Shown: positions 6,770 through 14,772 of the stretch, piece after piece | Position numbering within the stretch: position 1 is the stretch's first letter | How the letters are laid out: the number at the start of each line of letters is the position of its first letter | Assembly (NCBI RefSeq): GCF_910585845.1 | Contig: NZ_CAJUHF010000062.1 | Coordinates: forward strand, 1 to 17,091 | Length of the DNA: 17,091 bases | Reading direction: 5' to 3' | Origin: an uncultured Bacteroides sp. | GTDB lineage: Bacteria > Bacteroidota > Bacteroidia > Bacteroidales > Bacteroidaceae | Translations under genes and position numbers: made by a program | Notes under the pieces: generated by a model | Database searches by the model: none | What the model was told of the DNA's origin: nothing | What the model saw: the letters and a program-made list of their open reading frames with translations, nothing else

Positions 6770-7822
6770 TTACTCTTCTTCAGCCACCTGTTCTTTTGTA
6801 GCACTCAACGGGATTTCCGCTTCTGTCCTTTTATCGCCGGGAAGTCTCAAGGTATAGAGAGATGCTTCCATCTGGCGCATCAGATTACGTTTCATCTTAT
6901 CCGGAGAGTATATAAAGGCTTCCACCACGATAATCCGTTGATTTACCTGATCCAAACGCATGTGCGAAACGTACGGTCCGCCCATGAAATCGCCCTTCAT
7001 GCGCCACAGCCCGCGTGCTTCCAAGGCATATTCTCCCTGTATGGTCAGAGGGCGTACATCGGTCATCAGCGAATCAGTCATCATGTACATACCTTCTTGT
7101 GCACCGGGGATATTGGCTTTCATAAACGAATCACGCTTCTGCACGAAATATTCCTTGGTGAACGTATTCTTGTCTGTATAAGGGAAGGAATAGATGACAA
7201 AGTTCTGATCAGCAGTAGCAGCATTCATGCCTGCCCAAAAGAAATCCTCACCTTGCTTGGTGGAGGAAAGTTCAACCGGCACCCATACATCACAGTCGAA
7301 CATGCTCTTTACTTTGGTAGCCACATAGTCGTTATGTTTCTTTTCCAGCATAACGATCTGACGGTTCATTTCAGCGCGGGTAAAGAAGTCGATAATCACC
7401 TGCTTGTTTTCCGATACAAACGTTTCGAAAGAGGCTTCATCAGGCGCCTGTATAGTCAGGATGGTCTGTGGAGCAGCATATACATCCTTGGCATACTTGA
7501 ATTTGGGATGGGTATAAATATCCTGTACGTCGGCAATGATGATATTACGGATCAACTTCAACGTAGCATCATAATTAGCCGGTGCGGTGTACATCATGCG
7601 GAAAGAACGTTCGGATTGGGGAAGCCCCGGAACATCTGTATCGAGTACATCAAAAAGAGCCCTACCGGCAGGACGCTCCCACATTCCGGGATCCACCACT
7701 ACCAATATTTCGTACGCACGACCGCTGGAGGTCGCTCCAAACACACCTTTCTTACCACCACTACAAGCGGAAAAGACCAATGCCATGAAAGCCAAACTCA
7801 AAAAAAACAGTTGCTTTTTCAT
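6770..7822 (-). CDS. DUF4837 family lipoprotein
   Basis: A 350-residue protein with a lipoprotein signal: MKKQLFFLSLAFMALVFSAC, lipidated cysteine at residue 20, followed by SGGKKG. The mature protein shows features I associate with the Bacteroidetes family DUF4837: SSGRAYEILVVVDPGMWERP near the N-terminus, LPQSERSFRM, and a C-terminal domain with MKGDFMGGPYVSHMRLD and IIVVEAFIYSPDKMKRNLMRQMEA. The function of the family is not known; the signal points to the periplasmic face of the inner or outer membrane. The residues after the cysteine do not form an obvious acidic surface-export signal. The gene lies 69 nt after rlmN and has its own candidate -7 element. The call rests on recalled family features rather than a search. 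Confidence 0.8.
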   Translation of the reverse strand: MKKQLFFLSLAFMALVFSACSGGKKGVFGATSSGRAYEILVVVDPGMWERPAGRALFDVLDTDVPGLPQSERSFRMMYTAPANYDATLKLIRNIIIADVQDIYTHPKFKYAKDVYAAPQTILTIQAPDEASFETFVSENKQVIIDFFTRAEMNRQIVMLEKKHNDYVATKVKSMFDCDVWVPVELSSTKQGEDFFWAGMNAATADQNFVIYSFPYTDKNTFTKEYFVQKRDSFMKANIPGAQEGMYMMTDSLMTDVRPLTIQGEYALEARGLWRMKGDFMGGPYVSHMRLDQVNQRIIVVEAFIYSPDKMKRNLMRQMEASLYTLRLPGDKRTEAEIPLSATKEQVAEEE

Positions 7823-7845
7823 AAATCTACCAATTAATGTTTCTA

Positions 7846-7872
7846 CAAAACTACGAATTAATCGTATGCCAA
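7846..7872 (-). promoter_or_regulatory. candidate promoter for the DUF4837 gene
   Basis: On the minus strand TAGTTTTG (7853-7846) matches the Bacteroidales -7 consensus TAnnTTTG, placing a start about 20 nt before the ATG at 7822. The only TTG upstream lies 16 bp away (7872-7870), shorter than the usual 19-21 bp, so the -33 part is weak. It could supply extra transcription of the DUF4837-to-secG part of the unit. Confidence 0.4.
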
Positions 7873-7891
7873 CTGAAGCATAATCAATAAT

Positions 7892-8935
7892 TTATATTAA
7901 TAATTGTTTATTTTCTTCCTGCTTGGCAGTAGAAAGCATCCCGCAGGCAGCAAATATGTCCTCTCCACGCGAAGCCCTTATCGTAGTGAACAAACCGTGA
8001 GAAGTCAGATAATCACGGAATCTAGTTATCGCTTCCATGTCCGTCCCTTCCAAGTCTACTCCCGGTATGGCATGGAAGCGGATCAGATTGATACGACAAT
8101 CCATACCACGCAAAAGTTTCAACAACTCCTTGGCGTAAAGCAACGAATCGTTCACACCCTTGAAGACAATATATTCGAAAGACAGCCTACGCTGCTTGCT
8201 AAAATCATAGTTTCTCAACAGATCCACAATCTCAGTAATGGAAAACGCCTTCTCGGCAGGCATCAGTTCGCGCCGCTGCATGGCGACGGGCGAATGCAGG
8301 CTGACAGCCAAATGGCACTCCGACTCTTCTATAAAACGGCGAAGTCCTTTGCGCAAGCCGACAGTAGAAAGTGTAATCCGCTTGGGACTCCAACCATATC
8401 CATAGGGGGCAGTCATGATCTCCAAAGCCTTCAGCACTTCATCCAAGTTATCCAAAGGTTCTCCCATTCCCATCATCACCACGTTCGTCAATTTATCATG
8501 TTCAGGAAGGGAATTAATCTGATTGATGATCTGGTTGGCAGTCAGATTTGCCGTAAAACCTTGCTTGCCGGTCATGCAGAACTTACAATTCATTTTGCAT
8601 CCCACCTGAGAAGAGACACAAAGCGTAGCACGCTCTTCATCAGGAATATAAACTGCTTCTACAAAATGTTTCTCACCTGCCCGATACAAATATTTCACCG
8701 TACCATCTACCGAGCGCATGGCTTCCACGGGACATTCTGCTCCCACTTCACAGACCTCCTTTAGCAGCTCCCGATGTTTCAATGACAAGTTTGTCATCTC
8801 ATCAATGGAACTTACTTTCTTATCATACAGCCACGAAGCGATCTGCTTGGCAGCAAATCTGGGCATATCCAGCCTCCTTACCACCTGTTGCAGCTCGGAG
8901 AGCGTCATTCCTAAAAGAGCTTGTTTCGGCATCAT
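7892..8935 (-). CDS. rlmN: 23S rRNA (adenine(2503)-C2)-methyltransferase RlmN
   Basis: A radical SAM methyltransferase that makes m2A2503 in 23S rRNA (and m2A37 in some tRNAs). From the ATG at 8935 it has 347 residues, a usual length. The cluster motif CKMNCKFC (C113, C117, C120) binds the 4Fe-4S centre. The methyl-carrying cysteine C106 lies 7 residues before it, as C118 does before C125 in E. coli. The second catalytic cysteine is in FAACGML (C331). VVMMGMGEPLDN is the family GEP motif. The frame stays open to an ATG at 8995, but the TAnnTTTG promoter element at 8972-8965 lies inside that extension, so the start is 8935 or the adjacent ATG at 8932. It is the first gene of a seven-gene unit. 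Confidence 0.96.
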   Translation of the reverse strand: MMPKQALLGMTLSELQQVVRRLDMPRFAAKQIASWLYDKKVSSIDEMTNLSLKHRELLKEVCEVGAECPVEAMRSVDGTVKYLYRAGEKHFVEAVYIPDEERATLCVSSQVGCKMNCKFCMTGKQGFTANLTANQIINQINSLPEHDKLTNVVMMGMGEPLDNLDEVLKALEIMTAPYGYGWSPKRITLSTVGLRKGLRRFIEESECHLAVSLHSPVAMQRRELMPAEKAFSITEIVDLLRNYDFSKQRRLSFEYIVFKGVNDSLLYAKELLKLLRGMDCRINLIRFHAIPGVDLEGTDMEAITRFRDYLTSHGLFTTIRASRGEDIFAACGMLSTAKQEENKQLLI

Positions 8936-8964
8936 TGCTATCAATACTTTCCTGTTTATAGTTG

Positions 8965-8996
8965 CAAAGGTAGGAATAAAGTTGCATAAAGACAAT
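8965..8996 (-). promoter_or_regulatory. promoter of rlmN and its downstream unit
   Basis: On the minus strand TACCTTTG (8972-8965) is an exact TAnnTTTG element. ATTG (8996-8993) sits 20 bp upstream as the -33 element, at the usual Bacteroides sigma-ABfr spacing. Transcription would begin near 8958, giving a leader of about 22 nt with AGGAAAG before the ATG at 8935. It lies directly past the ppiD terminator, as expected for a new transcription unit. Confidence 0.75.
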
Positions 8997-9029
8997 TACA
9001 TACGTAGAAAATGCCACCATACAAATAGA

Positions 9030-9060
9030 AAAGCCGCCTGATATCACATCAGACGGCTTT
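9030..9060 (-). terminator. rho-independent terminator after ppiD
   Basis: Arms AAAGCCGCCTGAT (9030-9042) and ATCAGACGGCTTT (9048-9060) enclose a 5-base loop. The single imperfect position is a G:U pair in the minus-strand RNA, and that RNA continues UUUUCUAUUUG. It closes the coaX-to-ppiD unit and insulates rlmN. Between it and the ppiD stop (9061-9210) lies an A/T-rich trailer of 150 bases with a small inverted repeat, ACAAATT/AATTTGT (9091-9108), and no gene. Confidence 0.88.
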
Positions 9061-9210
9061 CACAATCAAAAAATAAAATTCCATTTAAACACAAATTTCA
9101 CAATTTGTACAAAAAAACAAAAATCAAAAAAAATATTCCAGTACCTTCCAAAGATATCTTCTGTAAGGACAATACCCGGAAGGGATTTTCAACAAAGTCA
9201 TAACAATTTT

Positions 9211-11349
9211 TTAGAAGAACAAATAACGTTCATCCTTCACGTCGGCCTTCAGATACAAATCATTGATGAACTGGCTTGCCATACGTGCATAACGATTCTG
9301 CAATGATGCCTCTTCAGTATCCTTCTCGAAAGTGTCATTCAGCTTTTCCTTAGCGTAAGGCTGCAACACAAACACACCGCCATTTCCCTTAATCGGAGAA
9401 CTCAACTTATTCAACTCACCAACGGAGGCATATGCACCAACCAACGGCTCGCTGGAACGCAATGCCGGCACATAAGCAGGAGCGGCAAAAGTGACATGCT
9501 TCACAGAATCGCTCACAGCCTCTTCCATCGCTTTATACTGGTCGAACGTCGTTGCACCGGCTGCTTTCATGTCAGCCATGATCTTTTCAGCCTTCTTATC
9601 GCGAAGCAACTCCATTCTCAATTCATCTTTCACCAAAGCAAACGGACGGTATCCTTCAGGAATAATAGCAGAAACACCCACTACCAACATGTGGTCGCTT
9701 TCACCGCACTCATACAAGCCTGAAACTTCACCCACCTTGGCAGAGAATGCCCATCTCAAAGCTTCTTTCGTACCTCTGATACCACCGATGCCATGCTCAG
9801 AACTGTACAAATCGTTTCTGTCAAGCAACTTGTAACCTGCATCTTCCGCATTTGCCATCAGCTTCTCCAGATCGGGATTGGCAGAGATGAAGCTGCTGAA
9901 TTTATTGTACACCTTGCTATAAGTCTCTTTACTGAACACTACAGGACGTTTAATGACCGCCACTTTATATTTAGTCGTAACATCCTTCTTGTCCATCACC
10001 TGCAGAATGACGTTCGCTTGCGCCAAGTTCAGGTTGACCATTTCGTTCTTGCCTGTCGTATTGATGGTATTCACATATTTCAGGTTCTCGCCATCCAACT
10101 GTGCACCTTCATAATTAGCAGAAGAGATCCAAGTGGCTTCACCAGTCTGCCCGTACTTCTTTGCGATTTCTACAAAGTCCGCACCACCCTTGATAGCTGT
10201 ATAGATACTGTCTGCCAGAGCAGCTGTCTTGGCAGCATCCTCAGCCATGACCTGAATCTGTCTGTACTGAACGGAATCAGCCATAGAGGCTACAGCAACT
10301 TTCTTAAATGAGTTGATCGTATTGTCAGAAGCGTTGTAGTAAGGTCCATACACACCACCTACAGAAACTGAATCCAAACGGGCAACCACATCAGCAGGCA
10401 AAGCCTTAGTGGTGCAGAACAAGTCTACATAAGGAACATCCGAACCGGCGGCACGAACCAACATAGCATAATCGCCCGGTTCGCCGGCAAGCTGCTCTGT
10501 ATACTCAGTCACATCTTTCTGAATGTCTTCTCTATCTTCGGGACTTGCAGTCACTTCCACATCAATGAACTTGATATTGCGGGTTTCCACATACTGTTTG
10601 AACTGCTCTTTCTTTTTAGCATAAGCATCTTTCAGTTCAGAGTCCTTGATCACCACAGCAGAATCCGCCACAGCAGAATAAGGAATGGCAGCCAGCAACA
10701 AATCAGCCTGGTCTACTCTTGCGTCGAAAGCGTTCTGAGCGTTTACCGAGTTAGCCAAGAAAGACTTGGTAACCAAAGCTCTGTACTTCTCGGCAAGACG
10801 GGTCTGTATCAGTTGTTTCTCCAAGAAAGACCAAAACTTATACAATGATTCATAATATTCAGTATACTGAGCCGGCATCTGCATTCCGCTCATCTTAGAA
10901 TAATCCACGAGGAACTTCTTCAACATATCCTTGTCGAAAGCTCCGGTCTGCGGATTGCGGAACGGAGTCTGTTGCAGCATAGGATGCACACCTGCGTCGA
11001 TGATAGCTTGAATTTCAGCTTTGGAAACGACCAAACCCAATTTCTTGGCTTCGTTCTCTATCAGCTTGTTGTTGACATAGTTCCGCCAAACTTCATCCTT
11101 TATCTGGTTGTTTTCTTCGTCAGTAAGCGCGCTTGAGCCTCTGGAGAACTTTATCACTTCCGTGTACTCTTCTATCAACTTCTGATAATCTTGCACGGAA
11201 AGCGCCTCTCCGTCCACCTCTCCTACGTCATGTGACTGGTGCGGCTGCAACACTTTCCATGCATCTCCAGCAATGAAAGCAAACAACGCCAAACCAATTA
11301 CAATCACCAATAAGGGTCCTTTAGACCGAATGTTTTGTAATGTTGCCAT
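9211..11349 (-). CDS. ppiD: PpiD-like peptidylprolyl isomerase / periplasmic folding factor
   Basis: A 712-residue protein with one N-terminal membrane anchor (GPLLVIVIGLALFAFIAGDA, 11-30) and a periplasmic remainder. The N-terminal chaperone part (about 40-260) starts with VGEVDGEALSVQDYQKLIEE, the SurA/PpiD N-domain signature, and the long helix QIKDEVWRNYVNNKLIENEAK. A parvulin-type region is recognisable at about 355-455 (YRQIQVMAEDAAKTAALADS, then GADFVEIAKKYGQTGEATWI); further degenerate copies may flank it. Such proteins sit near the SecYEG exit and help outer-membrane proteins fold; isomerase activity is often weak or absent in PpiD. It is the last gene of its unit. The 122-base gap to the upstream gene contains a weak -7-like TATCTTCG (11414-11407), so partly independent expression is possible. 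Confidence 0.88.
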   Translation of the reverse strand: MATLQNIRSKGPLLVIVIGLALFAFIAGDAWKVLQPHQSHDVGEVDGEALSVQDYQKLIEEYTEVIKFSRGSSALTDEENNQIKDEVWRNYVNNKLIENEAKKLGLVVSKAEIQAIIDAGVHPMLQQTPFRNPQTGAFDKDMLKKFLVDYSKMSGMQMPAQYTEYYESLYKFWSFLEKQLIQTRLAEKYRALVTKSFLANSVNAQNAFDARVDQADLLLAAIPYSAVADSAVVIKDSELKDAYAKKKEQFKQYVETRNIKFIDVEVTASPEDREDIQKDVTEYTEQLAGEPGDYAMLVRAAGSDVPYVDLFCTTKALPADVVARLDSVSVGGVYGPYYNASDNTINSFKKVAVASMADSVQYRQIQVMAEDAAKTAALADSIYTAIKGGADFVEIAKKYGQTGEATWISSANYEGAQLDGENLKYVNTINTTGKNEMVNLNLAQANVILQVMDKKDVTTKYKVAVIKRPVVFSKETYSKVYNKFSSFISANPDLEKLMANAEDAGYKLLDRNDLYSSEHGIGGIRGTKEALRWAFSAKVGEVSGLYECGESDHMLVVGVSAIIPEGYRPFALVKDELRMELLRDKKAEKIMADMKAAGATTFDQYKAMEEAVSDSVKHVTFAAPAYVPALRSSEPLVGAYASVGELNKLSSPIKGNGGVFVLQPYAKEKLNDTFEKDTEEASLQNRYARMASQFINDLYLKADVKDERYLFF

Positions 11350-11471
11350 TTTAGTTTATAAGATTTATTTGTTTATTATTATTTTCTTAAAATTCAATTT
11401 AGCGCACGAAGATACAAAAAATGCAAAGAATCTGTTTAAAAATTCCCAAAAAAGTTTCTCATCCAGCCTCT

Positions 11472-12737
11472 TTAATTTCTCTTTTCTGTAACTTTCAGAC
11501 GCACCAGTTCTATCTTGGTAGCCGTAACCTTGATTATCTTGAACTGAAATTTATCTACAGTCACCACTTCATGCAGCTTTGGAAAGCTCTGATAACGGTT
11601 CAGAATCAGTCCGCCTACCGTCAGATAATCATCCTCTTCCGGCAGATCGAGGTTAAATGTTTCGTTCACTTTCCCTATTTCCAACCGACCCGAAAGCACA
11701 TACTCGTCGTCGGCAATCTGCTTGCAGACGTACGATGTATTGTCGTGCTCATCCTCTATATCACCAAAAATCTCTTCCACCAGATCCTCCAACGAAACTA
11801 TTCCGGACGTACCGCCAAATTCATCCACCACCACGGCAAGCGATTTCTTCTGCTGCATGAACAGCTTCATAAGCTTATGTGCTGCCATCGTTTCGGGAAC
11901 GATGGGAACTTCCTTCACATTGTCGTGCCAGTCTTTCGGGTTGCGGAACATCTCGGAAGAGTGTATATATCCCACCACATTGTCAATGTTGCCGTCGTAA
12001 ACGATAATCTTGGAGATACCCGACTCGACAAAAAGGCTCTTCAGGTCTTCCATCGAAGCCGTGCGATCCACTGCAACCACCTCCGTACGCGGCACTATAC
12101 AGTCGCGTATCTTGATACTGGAGAAATCAAGTGCATTCTGAAAAATCTTCACTTCCGCATCCAGTTCCTCTTCATCTTCGGCATTGTCTATACTGGACTG
12201 GACAAAATAATCCAAATCCACCTTTCCGAAAGCTTTCTCGGATGCCTCTTTGTTGATTTTCATCCCGAAGAGACGCAGAAAGAGGTAGGACAAACCGGAA
12301 GAGAGTTGCGACACCGGATAGAGGATGACGTAGCAGATCATCAGCGGGAAAGCGCATACCTTCAGTACAAGGTTGGGATTGATCTTGAACAAAGTCTTGG
12401 GCAGAAACTCTCCCGTAACCAGAATAATCAGGGTAGAAATAATGGTCTGCACCAGCACTTCAATGAAATCGTTCGAGATCAGTCCCCGCAGCAGGTAGGC
12501 ATTGATGATCTGTGCCATGAGGATACCGTAAATGACCAGCGCGATGTTGTTGCCCACCAGCATGGTAGAGATGAAGTTGTTGGAGTTACGGAAAAAATAG
12601 GCAAGAATACGGGAAGACAACCCATCCTCACGCTCCATTTCAAAGCGTAGCTTGTCCACAGAAACAAAAGCGATCTCCATTCCCGAGAAAAAGGCGGAGA
12701 AAAGCATGGTGATCAATAAATAAATATAGGTATCCAT
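11472..12737 (-). CDS. CNNM/CorC (HlyC/CorC) family membrane protein, GldE-like
   Basis: A 421-residue protein with the three-part layout of this family. The DUF21/CNNM membrane domain (about 1-185) contains FSGMEIAFVSVDKLR, NNFISTMLVGNNIALVIYG and LVTGEFLPKTLFK. A pair of CBS domains follows (about 210-325: RDCIVPRTEVVAVDR, SKIIVYDGNIDNVVGYIH, SLAVVVDEFGGTSGIVSLED, LVEEIFGDIEDEHD). The C-terminal CorC/HlyC domain is at about 340-417 (YVLSGRLEIGKVNE, TVGGLIL). Relatives are linked to magnesium/cobalt export, and the Bacteroidetes branch includes GldE, which supports gliding in Flavobacterium; nothing else here suggests gliding, so ion handling in the inner membrane is the safer reading. It starts 3 nt after lptC and lies 122 nt before ppiD. 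Confidence 0.9.
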   Translation of the reverse strand: MDTYIYLLITMLFSAFFSGMEIAFVSVDKLRFEMEREDGLSSRILAYFFRNSNNFISTMLVGNNIALVIYGILMAQIINAYLLRGLISNDFIEVLVQTIISTLIILVTGEFLPKTLFKINPNLVLKVCAFPLMICYVILYPVSQLSSGLSYLFLRLFGMKINKEASEKAFGKVDLDYFVQSSIDNAEDEEELDAEVKIFQNALDFSSIKIRDCIVPRTEVVAVDRTASMEDLKSLFVESGISKIIVYDGNIDNVVGYIHSSEMFRNPKDWHDNVKEVPIVPETMAAHKLMKLFMQQKKSLAVVVDEFGGTSGIVSLEDLVEEIFGDIEDEHDNTSYVCKQIADDEYVLSGRLEIGKVNETFNLDLPEEDDYLTVGGLILNRYQSFPKLHEVVTVDKFQFKIIKVTATKIELVRLKVTEKRN

Positions 12738-12740
12738 AAT

Positions 12741-13415
12741 TTAGGGTTTGATACTGTCTTTTTGCACACCGCCTGCCTGATCGACTCCTGTCTGCAGGCT
12801 GTCGGCAGGTGTCATGGAATCATCGTCCACATAGAAGATGCCTGCCGGTTTCCTTATCGTGTAAATAGTCATCTGCTCGTTGGAGTCGAAGCCATGCCCC
12901 ATGATGATACGGTCCGGCTGTTCGATGCGGATAAACTTGTCGGAGTAGATAGTATGTTTGTTTTGATCCCAGTAGAGCAACTCGGTCTCAAAACGCTCTC
13001 CTCTCAGATTACTGATGTCTACGTTACCCATCAATTTCCACAACTTCTGCTTGTCGTAGTAATATGCTGTATCTGCCTTCACACTGGCTTCCACATTGAA
13101 CACCGAATCAAACTTCTCCATAAAAATCCCCCGTTCGAATGCCCAATACGAAGGACTCTTCCGGTCGAAGACCAGCCACTCTTCCGTGTTGATGCGGTAG
13201 CGGGTAATGCCGGAATCGGAGATGAGGGTCATCACCCCCTTCGTGTCCAACACGGGCAGCGAATCGCGCTCGGTGATGGCCTCTCCCAGCACCTTGCGGT
13301 TCCCCGAACAAGCAGAAAATAAAAGAAGCATAACCACTGCCCCTAAGACAATGGTTATGCTCAATATTCTACCCAACAGGAGATAACTTCGTTGCGGTAA
13401 CATTAAAGTACTCAT
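12741..13415 (-). CDS. lptC: LptC family LPS-export protein with lipoprotein-type signal
   Basis: LptC bridges the inner-membrane LptBFG transporter to the periplasmic LptA bridge. The ORF is open to an ATG at 13442, but the ATG at 13415 overlaps the TGA of the upstream TPR gene as ATGA (13415-13412), so a 224-residue product coupled to that gene is preferred. The N-terminal hydrophobic segment (about 11-35) ends in LLLFSAC, so the protein may be lipidated at residue 36 rather than held by a plain membrane helix as in E. coli. The mature part has the LptC/OstA beta-strand pattern: VLDTKGVMTLISDSGITRYR, WLVFDRKSPSYWAFERGIFM, DTAYYYDKQKLWKLMGNVDI, TELLYWDQNKHTIYSDKFI and IIMGHGFDSNEQM. The tail after about residue 200 is polar and variable. 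Confidence 0.88.
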   Translation of the reverse strand: MSTLMLPQRSYLLLGRILSITIVLGAVVMLLLFSACSGNRKVLGEAITERDSLPVLDTKGVMTLISDSGITRYRINTEEWLVFDRKSPSYWAFERGIFMEKFDSVFNVEASVKADTAYYYDKQKLWKLMGNVDISNLRGERFETELLYWDQNKHTIYSDKFIRIEQPDRIIMGHGFDSNEQMTIYTIRKPAGIFYVDDDSMTPADSLQTGVDQAGGVQKDSIKP

Positions 13416-14734
13416 CGAACAGTTGTGCTTTCGCCGATCCAACCGCCTACGGTTACACGGTCGCCTGCCTTGATACCCAACATAAACAGGTCTTCAGCCT
13501 TCGGCGTATAACGGGCATATGTCGAAATCAGTTCGTTAGCCTTGTCTGCTACAGAGGGGTCTACAGCCTTTGCGCGCTGCAGTTTGTCGATAACGACGAA
13601 ATAAGTACACTTGTTCAATGCGCTCTCGTCATTCCAATTCGGACTTGAAGCATAGAGCTGTGCCAGCAGGATATATGCGTCACCATAGTTCTCCTTAAAG
13701 CTGATTGCCTTCTGTATATAACCTTTGGCTTGTGACAACTTCTTCACCTGAGACAGCGTAGCAGCTACCGCATAAGCGATCTGAGCCTTCTTTTCGTTGT
13801 CGCCTTCCAGATTCAAAGCTTCGTCAAAATACTTCACAGCTGTATCATAGTCGCCCTTCTTGTATGCCATGTATCCACAGCCGGTGGCAGCATCAGCCGT
13901 CGGGTTAATCTTATACATGTAGTAAGAAGCCTGGAAGTATGCTTCGCTTTCCGTACACTTCATCATCTTCAGCACGGCGATGGCTTTCTTCAGATAAGCA
14001 GAATCAGACTGGTTGGCCTCCACTTTCGGTCCATAGATAGATTGCAAAGATTCGCAGTCTGCCGTACCACTGTTGACAAACATAGCCACCAGATTGTCTT
14101 TCACTTGCTGCAAAGCAGTCTTCTTCTGGGCGTTCGTCTCAGCATTCACGGCAGCATCAGCGTAATCTGAAGCAGTCAGATAATCTTGGATGAACTGCTC
14201 CTTATGATTGTTGTCAGCTTTCAATTTGTTCAGAGACATATCGAGGAAGTAATGCAAAACAGCTCCTTCCGTGTTCTCCTTTTCTGCATCAATAGATTGT
14301 TTGAACCAAGTATAAGCCTGATTGACATCCACTGCCGGAGCGTAAGCGATGTAGTCGAGCGCTTTCGTACCCAATGCGGCATCCACGGTTGCTACCTTCA
14401 TTCCCTTGGCTGCAAACTCAGGGATATACTTCATCTTCTGGTCATGCAATTGCATCAACTCGTCGAAATACTGCTTATATTCGGCAGACTTACGGTCTTT
14501 CACCTCGGTCAAAAGTCCACGGAGGATCTTCTGTCCATCGGAATAAGTGTAAAATTTCAGCATCGGACAAGCCTTGATCACTTCTTTCCAAGGAAGATAA
14601 GCATCCTTAAAGTTATTGCCTTTTACTGCTTCGTGGGAAATACTACTGTTTTTATTACAGTCTTCAGTCTGTGCGAAAGCGCTGGTCACCCCACCCGAAA
14701 GGAGTAAGACAGCTGCAAGCGTTCTAATCTTCAT
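13412..14734 (-). CDS. secreted TPR protein
   Basis: A 440-residue protein with a cleavable signal peptide (MKIRTLAAVLLLSGG, cut near AFA-QTED, about residue 21). The first half is helical but without obvious repeats. The second half holds TPR motifs: about 281-310 (MAYKKGDYDTAVKYFDEALN), 316-345 (YAVAATLSQVKKLSQAKGYI), and 350-390 (GDAYILLAQLYAS, with an insertion SPNWNDESALNKC). It ends in IKAGDRVTVGGWIGESTTVR, a glycine-rich tail I recall from related Bacteroidales proteins. It probably acts in the periplasm as a protein-binding scaffold. It lies between an outer-membrane barrel gene (38-nt gap) and lptC (4-nt ATGA overlap), so an envelope-assembly role is plausible but inferred from position only. 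Confidence 0.85.
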   Translation of the reverse strand: MKIRTLAAVLLLSGGVTSAFAQTEDCNKNSSISHEAVKGNNFKDAYLPWKEVIKACPMLKFYTYSDGQKILRGLLTEVKDRKSAEYKQYFDELMQLHDQKMKYIPEFAAKGMKVATVDAALGTKALDYIAYAPAVDVNQAYTWFKQSIDAEKENTEGAVLHYFLDMSLNKLKADNNHKEQFIQDYLTASDYADAAVNAETNAQKKTALQQVKDNLVAMFVNSGTADCESLQSIYGPKVEANQSDSAYLKKAIAVLKMMKCTESEAYFQASYYMYKINPTADAATGCGYMAYKKGDYDTAVKYFDEALNLEGDNEKKAQIAYAVAATLSQVKKLSQAKGYIQKAISFKENYGDAYILLAQLYASSPNWNDESALNKCTYFVVIDKLQRAKAVDPSVADKANELISTYARYTPKAEDLFMLGIKAGDRVTVGGWIGESTTVR

Positions 14735-14772
14735 TGTATCTAATTTTTAGTTATTATATTATCATACTTTGT

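Noticed and set aside
6683..7837. Long plus-strand frame of 384 codons antisense to the DUF4837 gene
   Set aside because: The minus-strand frame has a lipoprotein signal and family motifs; the plus frame has none and spans both ends of that gene.
7904..8764. Plus-strand frame of 286 codons antisense to rlmN
   Set aside because: A shadow of a gene with all catalytic cysteines in place; the product has no motif.
8936..8995. N-terminal extension of RlmN from the ATG at 8995
   Set aside because: It contains the promoter's -7 element and does not resemble RlmN N-termini.
9144..9183. CCTTCC/GGAAGG inverted repeat after ppiD as a first terminator
   Set aside because: The loop is 28 bases and the T-run starts about 15 nt past the stem; the hairpin at 9030-9060 is far better.
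11421..12650. Long plus-strand frame of 409 codons antisense to the CNNM/CorC gene
   Set aside because: It mirrors a well-recognised gene, and its product is His/Gln/Arg-rich without recognisable motifs; no promoter of the TAnnTTTG type was seen before it.
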